DNA from: CAWALV01 sp963782965
Lineage (GTDB): Bacteria > Actinomycetota > Actinomycetes > Acidothermales > Acidothermaceae
Length of the DNA: 64,000 nucleotides
Assembly: GCA_963782965.1 (NCBI GenBank)
Contig: CAWALV010000006.1
Coordinates: forward strand, 558,001-622,000
Direction: 5' to 3'
Numbering within the stretch: the stretch's first letter is position 1; the number at the start of each line of letters is the position of its first letter. Below, one piece after another: positions 1-7,367 of the stretch. The notes beneath the pieces were generated by a model. That model was not told the origin of the DNA. It made no database searches and saw only the letters and a program-made list of their open reading frames with translations. The position numbers and the translations under genes were made by a program.

Positions 1-123
1 TGCCGCAGTCTTGGAATCGAGGCCGAGTGCCCGGGCGGCATCTGCCGGTTCGATGAAGCGGTCGGATGCAGCCACGACATCTGCCAGTTGACGGCGGCCC
101 TCGGCGCTGATCCCTGAACTCAC
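1..123 (-). CDS. AbiEi-like antitoxin/HTH protein, N-terminal fragment (cut by window edge)
   Basis: The reading frame starts at a GTG with GGAG five bases upstream and runs off the left edge of the window. The 41 visible residues (VSSGISAEGRRQLADVV..., then FIEPADAARALGLD) look like the winged-helix N-terminal domain of AbiEi-family antitoxins, where a short helix precedes an HTH that begins 'ADAARALGLDSKTA'. Such proteins normally repress their own operon and neutralise a partner nucleotidyltransferase. The partner would lie beyond the left edge and cannot be seen. The gene is divergent from the HTH gene at 638. The family assignment rests on a short segment; a generic actinobacterial HTH protein is the alternative. 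Confidence 0.5.
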   Translation of the reverse strand, partial: MSSGISAEGRRQLADVVAASDRFIEPADAARALGLDSKTAA

Positions 124-130
124 CCAAACT

Positions 131-209
131 CCAGTAGTTAGCGCACGATGCGAACTGTTGGCCTTCGAATCTCAAGCACCGGAAGTTTACACCCGAGCAC
201 AACTACTGG
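131..209. promoter_or_regulatory. 9-bp inverted repeat upstream of the AbiEi-like gene
   Basis: CCAGTAGTT (131-139) is repeated in inverted orientation as AACTACTGG (201-209), with 61 bases between. The left copy overlaps the region just upstream of the GTG start at 123. AbiEi-type antitoxins are known to bind inverted repeats in their own promoter, so this pair is a plausible operator. That role is inferred from position only. Confidence 0.35.
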
Positions 210-592
210 CAATCTGATGTCCGGCTCCGGTGTTCCAGTGCCGGCGAGCTTCGCTGTCACCCGATGAACCGCGGACCACCTTGACCTGCGCACGGGCGAG
301 GTAGATGTTGCGACTCCGCCTCCGGTCTTACCGCATAAGAAGCCGCGTTGAGCGCGCCTCGCGGTGCATGACTGTGCAGCGCGAAGCGCCGGAGCGGTGA
401 CGAGGAAGTGCCGTTACCGGACCGCCGGCCAGTACCACCGCCCACTACCGAACACCTCATCGGCGCGGCTGACGCCGGCACCACCAACGGCGCCGAAGCC
501 GCGCGGATCGACGGTTCCGGTGCGGCTCTGGCCCGCAGGGACTCGCCGCCCCGGGGCGCTTGGTCGTGGGGCCGTGGCGGGGGATGCTCCTC
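210..592. other. Intergenic stretch, no gene recognised
   Basis: I see no convincing coding region here. The open frames on both strands lack a ribosome binding site and resemble no family I know. The segment separates the two divergent HTH genes and may be a remnant of deleted accessory DNA. Confidence 0.4.
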
Positions 593-632
593 GGCAGAAA
601 TAGCACTTCGCCGTACTATTTCTGCCAGGAGG
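593..632 (+). promoter_or_regulatory. Perfect 11-bp palindrome abutting the RBS of the HTH gene
   Basis: GGCAGAAATAG (593-603) and CTATTTCTGCC (616-626) are exact inverted repeats around a 12-base spacer. The Shine-Dalgarno AGGAGG (627-632) follows immediately. A -10-like TACTAT lies in the right half (614-619). The layout fits an autoregulatory operator for the protein encoded at 638; alternatively the RNA hairpin could control translation. Confidence 0.55.
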
Positions 633-637
633 TTCGA

Positions 638-1330
638 GTGGTGCTCACCACCGCCGAAGCGGCGGAACAGCTCGGGGTGTCGACGCACGAAGTACGCCGA
701 CTCATCGTGGCCGGGGATCTCGACGCGCAAGCCGCCGGGCGGGTGTGGTTGGTCGACGAGGACAGCGTCCGCTGGCGTGCCCGGTCCCGGGTTCGTCGCG
801 GGCGCGCGCTCGCGCCCGCGACCGCGTGGGCGGCACTGCTCGAGGCGTCTGGCACGCGCGCGCCCTGGCTCGACGACGCGACCCGGTCCCGGTTGCGTTC
901 CTGGTTGCGCCGGCACGATCCGGAGACGATCGCCTCCGGGTGCCGGTTGCGCGCGGACCGGCGCGAGCTGCGGGTGCTGCCGGCCTACCGTGATGGACTG
1001 CTCGCGACCGCCGGCGTCGTCGCAGGCGGTGCCATAGCGGCCGTCGACGCGGGAGCGGACCTGGTCGTGATGAGCAACGAGCTCACCGAGGTGTACTGCG
1101 ACCGCCGCACGCTCGACCGGCTCACCCGCCGTTACGGTCTGGCCGCCGTCGGGACCGCGAACCTCCTCGTGCGCATCCCGCGCCATGACATCCGAGCGGT
1201 GCTGCGCGACACCGGGTTGCCGGTCGCCGCGGTCGCGGTCGACCTCATCGACGCCGCCGACGTGCGCACGAGACGCGCCGGCATCGGCCTTCTCGCCGAC
1301 CTCGTCGGCCGAAACGCTGCGGCCCGGTGA
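638..1330 (+). CDS. HTH (excisionase/MerR-like) DNA-binding protein, antitoxin-like
   Basis: The chosen GTG start lies five bases after AGGAGG; a second GTG follows directly. Residues 3-45 form an excisionase-type helix-turn-helix (LTTAEAAEQLGVSTHEVRRLI, then GRVWLVDEDSVRWRARSR), which binds DNA. The rest, about 180 residues, is an arginine-rich C-terminal domain I cannot assign. Genes of this kind commonly sit upstream of an AbiEii-like nucleotidyltransferase and act as its antitoxin and repressor. Here the next frame overlaps by GTGA at 1327 and begins like such a nucleotidyltransferase, then degenerates. Self-repression through the palindrome at 593-626 is likely but inferred. The HTH call is solid; the antitoxin role is moderate. 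Confidence 0.65.
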   Translation: MVLTTAEAAEQLGVSTHEVRRLIVAGDLDAQAAGRVWLVDEDSVRWRARSRVRRGRALAPATAWAALLEASGTRAPWLDDATRSRLRSWLRRHDPETIASGCRLRADRRELRVLPAYRDGLLATAGVVAGGAIAAVDAGADLVVMSNELTEVYCDRRTLDRLTRRYGLAAVGTANLLVRIPRHDIRAVLRDTGLPVAAVAVDLIDAADVRTRRAGIGLLADLVGRNAAAR

Positions 1331-1683
1331 CGAGCGGGCCGCGGAATCTCGGCACCGCCTCCCTGCCCGCGGTCGCCGGGCAACTCCACGTGCTGTGGCG
1401 GCTTGTGTTCGACCTCGCCCGGCGCCTCGATCCGGGGAGCTGGCAGCTCCCCGGCGGGTTGATGGTGCTCACGCACGGTCTCGCCGCCGGCCGCACCCTG
1501 CCGCGCACCTGCCCCCGTCGTCCATGCCGAAGCCAGCCCGACAGCCGGTCTGACAGCGCGCCGGCAACTGGGCGTGGACACCGGCTCGCAACGCTCAAGC
1601 ACGCGCTCACTTGCGCCGACTCACGGAGTAGGAGCCATCCGCCCGGACCTCCGTCGCTAACCCCTCCCAGGAGTTCGTGGTGA
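1327..1683 (+). pseudogene. Truncated nucleotidyltransferase (AbiEii-like toxin) remnant
   Basis: The GTG overlaps the stop of the upstream HTH gene (GTGA), as in a translationally coupled toxin-antitoxin pair. The first ~60 residues (LVFDLARRLDPGSWQLPGG, then LMVLTHGLAAGR) resemble the start of nucleotidyltransferases of the AbiEii type: a W-x-L-x-GG motif, then an H-G-x(n)-R segment that should lead into the metal-binding D-x-D. After residue 60 the frame turns into Pro/Arg/Ser-rich sequence with no catalytic acidic pair and runs to a stop just inside the next gene. None of the three frames restores the domain. I read it as a 3'-deleted, probably inactive toxin. Confidence 0.45.
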
Positions 1684-2345
1684 AACTCAGCGACCACGCC
1701 GAGATCGTGGCCGCGCTGCGGGAGGTGCCGGGCGTCGCCGAGGCCGACGTCGAGCCGGACGGCGACGGGGAGGGCTTGGGCCTGCTTCGGCTCGGACTTG
1801 CGCCCGGCGTCGACGAGGTCGAGGTCGCCAGCGCCGTGGGCCGGCTGCTGCGCGAGCGGTTCGGGCTGGGGGTCGACGCCGAGCGGGTGCAACTCGTCGA
1901 GGACATGCTGGCGACGAGCGAGAGCGGCGAGATCGAGGAAGACGACGACGTGCTGGACCGGTTCCGCCCGGCGATCAAGCGCATGCACATCGTGTCGTCC
2001 GGGCTGCAGGTCGCGGCGGAGGTGAGCCTGTCCATCGGCGAGCGGACGACGACCGGGCACGCCGAGGGGACGGCGACCCAAAGCGGCGTCCAACGGGCTG
2101 TGGCTACCGCAACGTTGCGAGCCGTCGAGGAGTTGCTCGACGGTCAAGCTCGCTTCGAATTGGACCTGGTCGAGGTGACGCCCACCGGCCGAGACCGCGC
2201 CGTCCTCGTCGCAGTCACCATGTTGAGCAACCACGGCAGCGAGCGGCTCACCGGTGCTGCCGCGATCCGCGAAGACGTGCGGCAGGCCGCGATCCGGGCC
2301 ACCCTCGACGCATTGAACCGCCGCGTCGAGCACATGGTGAGCTGA
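1677..2345 (+). CDS. Conserved hypothetical protein, 222 aa
   Basis: It starts at GTG 1677 with CAGGAG just upstream; a second GTG follows. The protein is acidic and has no signal peptide or membrane segment. It appears to have two similar alpha/beta halves: residues ~1-85 (DHAEIVAALREVPGVAEADVE) and ~105-222 (GHAEGTATQSGVQRAVATATL). The second half resembles a small dimerisation fold of the kind found at the end of LeuA-type enzymes, but that resemblance is weak. An acidic linker (ESGEIEEDDDVLDR) joins the halves. I do not recognise a function. Its start overlaps the degenerate nucleotidyltransferase by seven bases, which probably reflects the deletion there. Confidence 0.75.
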   Translation: MVKLSDHAEIVAALREVPGVAEADVEPDGDGEGLGLLRLGLAPGVDEVEVASAVGRLLRERFGLGVDAERVQLVEDMLATSESGEIEEDDDVLDRFRPAIKRMHIVSSGLQVAAEVSLSIGERTTTGHAEGTATQSGVQRAVATATLRAVEELLDGQARFELDLVEVTPTGRDRAVLVAVTMLSNHGSERLTGAAAIREDVRQAAIRATLDALNRRVEHMVS

Positions 2346-2402
2346 GTCGCCACTCACCCGAAATCACCTGCCCGTGCGTAAGGTTCAACCCCGAGAGGGG
2401 TG

Positions 2403-3236
2403 ATGCGGATGAGCACGGTCAGCGTCCGTTATCTCGTCGAGGATGTCGCGGTCGCGATCGACTTCTACGTGAGTCGCCTGGGGTTCGTCGTGCAGATGCA
2501 GCCCAATGACTCGTTCGCCATGCTGGCGCGCGGTGACCTGCGGCTGGTTCTCGTCAAACCCGCCGGGCCTGGCGCGGCCGGTGGTGGCGCTGCGATGCCC
2601 GACGGGACGATGCAGCAGCCCGGAGGGTGGAACCGGTTCAGCATCGAAGTGTCCGACCTGGACGCGACGGTCTCTCACCTGCGGGCGCATGGGGTGCGGT
2701 TTCGCAACGACGTCGTGACCGGAGTGGGCGGGAAGCAGGTCATCGTCGACGACCCGTCGGGCAACCCGGTCGAGCTGTTCCAGCCGCTGGTCGACGAGGC
2801 ATGGCTCGCGCGGCCCGGCGGCGAGAGCGAGGCACGCTACGAGGTTCGGCCCATCGGTCGCGTCGCCTCGGTGCTGACCGACGTCGAGCACGCACCAAAC
2901 CAGGGGGATGCGGGCGCCCCCGATGCGTGGCTCGTCATCGATCCGCCAGTGCACGAAGGTGTCCGGGATATCCGGGCCGGCGCCGAGATCCTCGTGCTGA
3001 CCTGGCTGCACAAGGCGCGCCGTGACGAACTGGCCACGCACCCCGAAGACGAGATGTCCCGCCCGGAGCTCGGCGTGTTCAGCACGCGGTCTCCGGCGCG
3101 TCCGAACCCGATCGGGTTGCACCGCGTGTCGGTGCTCCAGGTCGACGGCGCGCGGCTGCGGGTGAGTCCCTTGGAGGCTGTCGACGGAACGCCGATCATC
3201 GACATCAAGCCGGTGATCGCGCCGCACGAGCGATGA
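2403..3236 (+). CDS. VOC (glyoxalase-like) domain fused to TrmO/TsaA tRNA methyltransferase domain
   Basis: This is a two-domain protein of ~277 residues. Residues ~1-132 form a VOC/bleomycin-resistance-type domain (VRYLVEDVAVAIDFYVSRLG at the start; VIVDDPSGNPVELFQP at the end). Residues ~145-275 form a TrmO/UPF0066 domain, recognisable by NQGDAGAPDAWLVID, LTWLHKARRDELATHP, LGVFSTRSPARPNPIGLH and DGTPIIDIKP. TrmO uses S-adenosylmethionine to methylate N6 of t6A37 in some tRNAs. The two domains are normally separate. The start could be GTG 2400, ATG 2403 or ATG 2409; GAGAGGGG (2393-2400) favours 2403/2409. No frameshift is visible, so the fusion looks genuine. The VOC substrate is unknown. 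Confidence 0.85.
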   Translation: MRMSTVSVRYLVEDVAVAIDFYVSRLGFVVQMQPNDSFAMLARGDLRLVLVKPAGPGAAGGGAAMPDGTMQQPGGWNRFSIEVSDLDATVSHLRAHGVRFRNDVVTGVGGKQVIVDDPSGNPVELFQPLVDEAWLARPGGESEARYEVRPIGRVASVLTDVEHAPNQGDAGAPDAWLVIDPPVHEGVRDIRAGAEILVLTWLHKARRDELATHPEDEMSRPELGVFSTRSPARPNPIGLHRVSVLQVDGARLRVSPLEAVDGTPIIDIKPVIAPHER

Positions 3237-3271
3237 GCAGCGCTTGGGCACCGGCGAAGGAACGAGTTCCC

Positions 3272-3736
3272 CTAGTCCAGGATGAGGTCCAACCCCTGTT
3301 GCCGCAGCTGTGCTAGACGGTCGAGCATCCCTTGCAGAGTCTGCGGGTCATGGCCGGTCCAGTCGTCGACTTCACCGATGATCCGCAGCGGGTGGCGTGT
3401 TCGGTAGGACTGCGTGATGTTGCCGGGGAATTTCTTGTTCGTCAGGTTCGGGTCGTCCTCGAAGGGACCCAACGGCTCGACGACGTAGACGTGTCCGCGC
3501 TCGTCGCTGCTCGATAACGCCGTGGCGAGTTCCGCTCCCCAGACGGCGGCGTCCATGGTCGCAGCGAAGTAGACGTTGTTGGACACCCGGCCGAGTTGGA
3601 AGTTGGAGCCGTACCCGGGGACCAGCTCGTCGCCGATCTGCAGCGCGGCCTTCGTCCCGTGATAGAAGGGCCCGGTGATGTGTTGGCAGTGGTCGTACGT
3701 CACGGCGACGTAGGTGTCGTCGTTGGTCTCGTGCAC
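3272..3736 (-). CDS. arr: Rifampin ADP-ribosyltransferase (Arr)
   Basis: The 154-residue protein matches the Arr family along its length. It transfers ADP-ribose from NAD+ to the C23 hydroxyl of rifamycins and so inactivates them. The three catalytic positions of M. smegmatis Arr are present: His26 in GPFYHGTKA, Tyr56 in NNVYFAATMDAAVWGAE and Asp95 in GPFEDDPN; the KKFPGNxTxSYRTRxPLR stretch is also conserved. The N-terminal ~20 residues are an extension. It starts at GTG 3736, behind a GAGGAGGAGG ribosome binding site. It is a single gene, divergent from mscR. I did not find the rifamycin-associated element palindrome in the short upstream region. WhiB7, encoded 20 kb away, controls arr-type genes in mycobacteria. 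Confidence 0.93.
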   Translation of the reverse strand: MHETNDDTYVAVTYDHCQHITGPFYHGTKAALQIGDELVPGYGSNFQLGRVSNNVYFAATMDAAVWGAELATALSSSDERGHVYVVEPLGPFEDDPNLTNKKFPGNITQSYRTRHPLRIIGEVDDWTGHDPQTLQGMLDRLAQLRQQGLDLILD

Positions 3737-3811
3737 GGCCGACCTCCTCCTCGAGTGCCAGCCTCGACGATAGGTGATGCACCCTCGGCTTCGGCGCGGC
3801 GTTGCCGTGGG

Positions 3812-3850
3812 TTACATCGCGGCGGGCGACGCAATACGATCGCCGGCATG
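3812..3850 (+). promoter_or_regulatory. Putative leaderless promoter of mscR
   Basis: A -10 hexamer TACGAT (3835-3840) lies exactly seven bases before the ATG at 3848, with TTACAT (3812-3817) 17 bases further up as a possible -35. No Shine-Dalgarno precedes the ATG. This spacing places transcription start at or next to the A of ATG, the pattern of leaderless actinobacterial mRNAs. Confidence 0.5.
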
Positions 3851-4954
3851 GCTGCCTCGATCGCTCGTGACGTTCACGAAGTCCAAGGAGTCATCGCTCG
3901 CGAGAAGGGCGCACCGGTCGAACTGGCCACTGTCCTGGTGCCTGATCCGGGGCCGGGCGAGGCGCTGGTGAAAGTGCACACCTGCGGTGTTTGCCACACC
4001 GACCTGCACTATCGCGAAGGTGGCATCAACGACGACTTCCCCTTCCTGCTCGGCCACGAGGCAGCGGGAGTTGTCGAGAAGGTCGGCGAGGGCGTCAGCG
4101 GCCTCGCGCCCGGCGACTTCGTGATCCTCAACTGGCGTGCGGTGTGCGGCCAATGCCGAGCCTGCCTGCGCGGCCGGCCGTGGTACTGCTTCTCCACGTA
4201 CAACGCAGCGCAGCCGATGACGCTCGCCGACGGAACGAAGCTCTCCGCCGCGCTGGGCATCGGTGCCTTTCTCGAGAAGACTCTGGTGCACGCGGGCCAG
4301 TGCACGAAGGTCGACCCGAGCGCGTCACCGGCCGCGGTCGGGTTGCTCGGCTGCGGGGTGATGGCCGGCATCGGTGCCGCGATCAACACCGGCAACGTCA
4401 CCCGCGGTGACACGGTGGCCGTCTTCGGCTGCGGGGGAGTGGGCGACGGCGCGATCGCCGGGGCGCGGCTCGCCGGCGCACGCACGATCATCGGTGTCGA
4501 CGTCGACGCGAAGAAGCTCGAGTGGGCCACGAAACTCGGCGCAACCCACACCGTCAACGCGACGCAGACCGACGCCGTCGAAGCGATCCGCGATCTCACC
4601 GGTGGCTTCGGGGTCGATGTCGCCATCGAAGCCGTCGGTCGCCCCGAGATCTACACGCAAGCCTTCTACGCCCGTGACCTCGCCGGCACGGTGGTGCTGG
4701 TCGGCGTCCCCACCCCGGACATGAAGCTCGAGCTCCCGCTGCTCGACGTCTTCGGCCGCGGGGGCGCGCTGAAATCCTCGTGGTACGGCGACTGCCTCCC
4801 TTCGCGCGACTTTCCGATGCTGGTCGATCTCTATCTGCAGGGGCGGCTCGATCTCGACGCGTTCGTCAGCGAACGGATCGGCCTCGGCGATGTCGAGGCG
4901 GCCTTCGACCGGATGCACCGCGGAGAGGTACTGCGTTCCGTCGTCGTCCTGTGA
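3848..4954 (+). CDS. mscR: S-(hydroxymethyl)mycothiol dehydrogenase (zinc alcohol dehydrogenase)
   Basis: A 368-residue class III-type zinc alcohol dehydrogenase. The family oxidises S-hydroxymethyl-mycothiol (formaldehyde adduct) with NAD+ and, as MscR, reduces S-nitrosomycothiol, so it handles formaldehyde and nitrosative stress in mycothiol-containing actinobacteria. Visible features are the catalytic-zinc Cys in GVCHTD (~49), GHEAAG, the structural zinc site CGQCRACLRGRPWYC, and the NAD-binding GCGGVGDGAIAGARLAG with acidic DVD (~218) after the second strand. ALGIGAFLEKTLV, SSWYGDCLPSRDFP and LGDVEAAFDRMHRGEVLRSVV are characteristic of the mycothiol branch. ATG 3848 was chosen because the family starts close to VQGVIAREKGAPVEL and because of the leaderless promoter. 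Confidence 0.88.
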   Translation: MAASIARDVHEVQGVIAREKGAPVELATVLVPDPGPGEALVKVHTCGVCHTDLHYREGGINDDFPFLLGHEAAGVVEKVGEGVSGLAPGDFVILNWRAVCGQCRACLRGRPWYCFSTYNAAQPMTLADGTKLSAALGIGAFLEKTLVHAGQCTKVDPSASPAAVGLLGCGVMAGIGAAINTGNVTRGDTVAVFGCGGVGDGAIAGARLAGARTIIGVDVDAKKLEWATKLGATHTVNATQTDAVEAIRDLTGGFGVDVAIEAVGRPEIYTQAFYARDLAGTVVLVGVPTPDMKLELPLLDVFGRGGALKSSWYGDCLPSRDFPMLVDLYLQGRLDLDAFVSERIGLGDVEAAFDRMHRGEVLRSVVVL

Positions 4955-5100
4955 CGTCTGGCCGGCGCCTGCGTCACCCCGCAGGGCGCTCAACGAAAGC
5001 CCCATCGCCTGCCAGTACCCGAGGTCCGGCAGATTGTCATGACCGGTGTACGGGTCGCATGGCCCTGGCGCTGCGCGCCGGCGCTGGGTAGACCCGAAGC

Positions 5101-6079
5101 GTGGACCTGCTTGCCCAACCCGGTTCGTATTACCCGACGTCGCGCGGGGAGGTCTTCGTCCGGCGCTGGGCGGCCCCGCCCGGTGCCCCGCGGGTGCTGT
5201 TCGTCCACGGCTTGGGCGGTGAGTCGCGGGACTGGATGGACGTCGCGGCAGCGCTCGGCGATCACGTCGACTGCTACGCCCTCGACCTTCCCGGCTTCGG
5301 CGAGTCGGCGCCGCCGGCCGATGGCGATCTGACAATCGACGGCTATGCGCGCACCGTGCTCAGCCTGCTCGATGTCATCGCCGAGCACGACGGTGTCGGC
5401 ACCGGCGGTGGGCCGCATCGCGTCCACCTGGTCGGCAACTCCCTCGGCGGAATCCGTCGCGCTGCGGGCCACCGCGCAACGCGCCGAAAACGTCGCCACC
5501 CTGTCGTTGATCTCTCCCGCGCTACCCGATCTGCGGCCCCGCCCCGGCAGCTGGGAGCTCCTGGTCGCGCTGACTCCGGTGCTCGGCTCGTGGATCGTGC
5601 GCCAGGCACTGGCCGGCAATCCGCGCCGTACGGCTCGCCGCGTCGTCCGGCTCTGTTACGGCGAGCCGGCCGGGGTGACGCCGCAGCGTTTCGCGATGAT
5701 CCTGGACGCCGTGCAGCGGCGAGCCCGGTTGCCCTACTCGGTTGCCGTGTACCGCCACTCGCTGCGCGGCCTCGTCTCGGCGTACCTCCAGCGCGGACGC
5801 CGAGGGCTGTGGCGCGAGGCCGCAAGGGTCGGCGTCCCGACATTGCTGATCTATGGCGGGCGCGACAAGCTGGTCGACCCGCGGATGGCGGCCCGGGCGC
5901 TGCGCGCGTTCCCGCAGGCTCGGTTGGTGCGGTTGCCGACGACAGGTCACGTGGCGCAGCTGGAGCGTCCCGACGTCGTCGCGACAGAGCTAGCGCAGCT
6001 GTTCGAACGTGCGCGGGACGCGAACCCGGCGCGGGGAATGGTTTCGCCCCGTGGGACCGTTGTGCGCAGTGAATCCTGA
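5101..6079 (+). pseudogene. Alpha/beta hydrolase interrupted by one frameshift
   Basis: The gene starts at GTG 5101 and reads as an alpha/beta hydrolase up to the nucleophile elbow: VLFVHGLGGESRDWMDVA (oxyanion hole), LDLPGFGESAPP, then VHLVGNSLGG with the catalytic Ser. At about 5449-5453 the frame shifts. The rest continues one frame over (SVALRATAQRAENVATLSLI) and holds the acid (YGGRDKLVDP) and the His (TTGHVAQLERP). Total length is one base more than a multiple of three, so a single extra base explains it. With that base removed the product is a ~325-residue hydrolase like the LipV-type enzymes encoded near moeZ and adnAB in mycobacteria. It is a recent pseudogene or a sequence error. 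Confidence 0.75.
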
Positions 6080-6109
6080 CTGCTGACCTTCGCGCTGGGA
6101 GAACCTGAC

Positions 6110-7300
6110 GTGTCGTTTCCACCCCTGGTCGAACCTGCCGAGAGCCTGACCGTCGAAGAGGTCAGGCGTTACTCGCGGCATCTGATCATCCCCGACGTCG
6201 CGATGGCCGGGCAGAAGCGGCTGAAGAACGCGAAGGTGCTCGCCATCGGCGCCGGCGGGCTCGGCTCGCCCACCTTGATGTATCTCGCTGCGGCCGGCGT
6301 CGGCACCCTCGGCGTGATCGACTACGACACCGTCGACGAGTCGAACCTGCAGCGCCAGATCATCCACGGGCAAAGCGACATCGGGAAGTCGAAGGCCGTC
6401 TCGGCGCGCGACACGATCCGCGAGATCAACCCGCTGGTCAACGTCGTCTTGCACGAGGAGCGGCTGGAGAACGAGAACGTGTTCGAGATCTTCAGCCAGT
6501 ACGACCTGATCGTCGACGGTACCGACAACTTCGCCACCCGCTACCTGGTGAACGATGCCTGCGTGCTGCTCGGCAAGCCGTACGTGTGGGGCTCGATCTA
6601 CCGCTTCGACGGGCAGGCGTCGGTGTTTTGGGCCAACGCTCCCGGCGGCACCGCGCCGTGCTACCGCTGCCTCTACCCCGAGCCGCCACCGCCCGGCATG
6701 GTTCCGTCGTGCGCCGAGGGCGGCGTGCTCGGCGTGCTGTGCGCGTCGATCGGCTCGATCCAGGCGACCGAGGCGATCAAGCTGCTCACCGGTATCGGCG
6801 AACCGCTCGTCGGACGCCTGATGATTTACGACGCGCTGGAGATGACCTACCGCACGGTGACCGTGCGCAAGGACCCGGAGTGCCCGATCTGCGGCAAGAA
6901 CCCGACCATCACCGAGCTCATCGACTACGAGAGCTTCTGCGGTGCCGTCTCCGACGAGGCGATGGAGGCCGCTGCCGGGTCGACGATCGTGCCGCGTGAG
7001 CTGAAGGAATGGATCGACCGCGGCGAGAACATCTTCCTCGTCGACGTCCGCGAACCTGCCGAGTACGAGATCGTCTCGATCCCCGGCGCGACCCTGATCC
7101 CCAAGGGCGACTTCCTCAACGGCTCCGCGCTGGAGAAACTGCCCCAGGACAAGCGCGTCGTCCTGTACTGCAAGACCGGCATCCGCTCGGCCGAGGCGCT
7201 CGCGATCGCGAAGGGTGCCGGGTTCGCCGACGCCGTCCACGTGGGCGGCGGAGTCGTCGGCTGGGTCAACCAGGTCGACCCGAGCTTGCCTTCGTACTGA
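6110..7300 (+). CDS. moeZ: Adenylyltransferase/sulfurtransferase MoeZ (ThiF/MoeB + rhodanese)
   Basis: 396 residues with an E1-like adenylyltransferase domain followed by a rhodanese domain. It adenylates the C-terminal glycine of ubiquitin-like sulfur carriers (MoaD-, ThiS- or CysO-type) and then delivers sulfur to form thiocarboxylate for molybdopterin, thiamine and cysteine synthesis. The nucleotide-binding loop is at 47-52 (GAGGLG), with the R-QI segment SNLQRQIIHGQSDIGKSKA. Zinc Cys pairs are CYRCLYPEP and CPICGKNP. The rhodanese nucleophile is Cys354 in VVLYCKTGIRSAE. It starts at GTG 6110, 30 bases after the hydrolase, with GGGAGAA upstream. A moaE gene at 33673 supplies a downstream partner. 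Confidence 0.93.
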   Translation: MSFPPLVEPAESLTVEEVRRYSRHLIIPDVAMAGQKRLKNAKVLAIGAGGLGSPTLMYLAAAGVGTLGVIDYDTVDESNLQRQIIHGQSDIGKSKAVSARDTIREINPLVNVVLHEERLENENVFEIFSQYDLIVDGTDNFATRYLVNDACVLLGKPYVWGSIYRFDGQASVFWANAPGGTAPCYRCLYPEPPPPGMVPSCAEGGVLGVLCASIGSIQATEAIKLLTGIGEPLVGRLMIYDALEMTYRTVTVRKDPECPICGKNPTITELIDYESFCGAVSDEAMEAAAGSTIVPRELKEWIDRGENIFLVDVREPAEYEIVSIPGATLIPKGDFLNGSALEKLPQDKRVVLYCKTGIRSAEALAIAKGAGFADAVHVGGGVVGWVNQVDPSLPSY

Positions 7301-7312
7301 GAGCCACGCCTG

Positions 7313-7367
7313 CTCTGCCAGCGTGAAGGAATTTCTGCTATAGGTGACGAAATTCCTTCAGGCAGAG
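7313..7367. terminator. Bidirectional terminator hairpin between moeZ and the fucosidase gene
   Basis: TGAAGGAATTTC (7324-7335) pairs perfectly with GAAATTCCTTCA (7349-7360) around a 13-base loop. An outer stem CTCTGCC (7313-7319)/GGCAGAG (7361-7367) extends it. The AT-rich arms sit between two convergent genes, and the right arm contains the stop codon of the fucosidase gene. Confidence 0.75.

Noticed and set aside
257..1186. Minus-strand coding region opposite the HTH gene
   Set aside because: It is antisense to the clear HTH gene at 638, with Arg/Pro-rich composition, no RBS and no domain.
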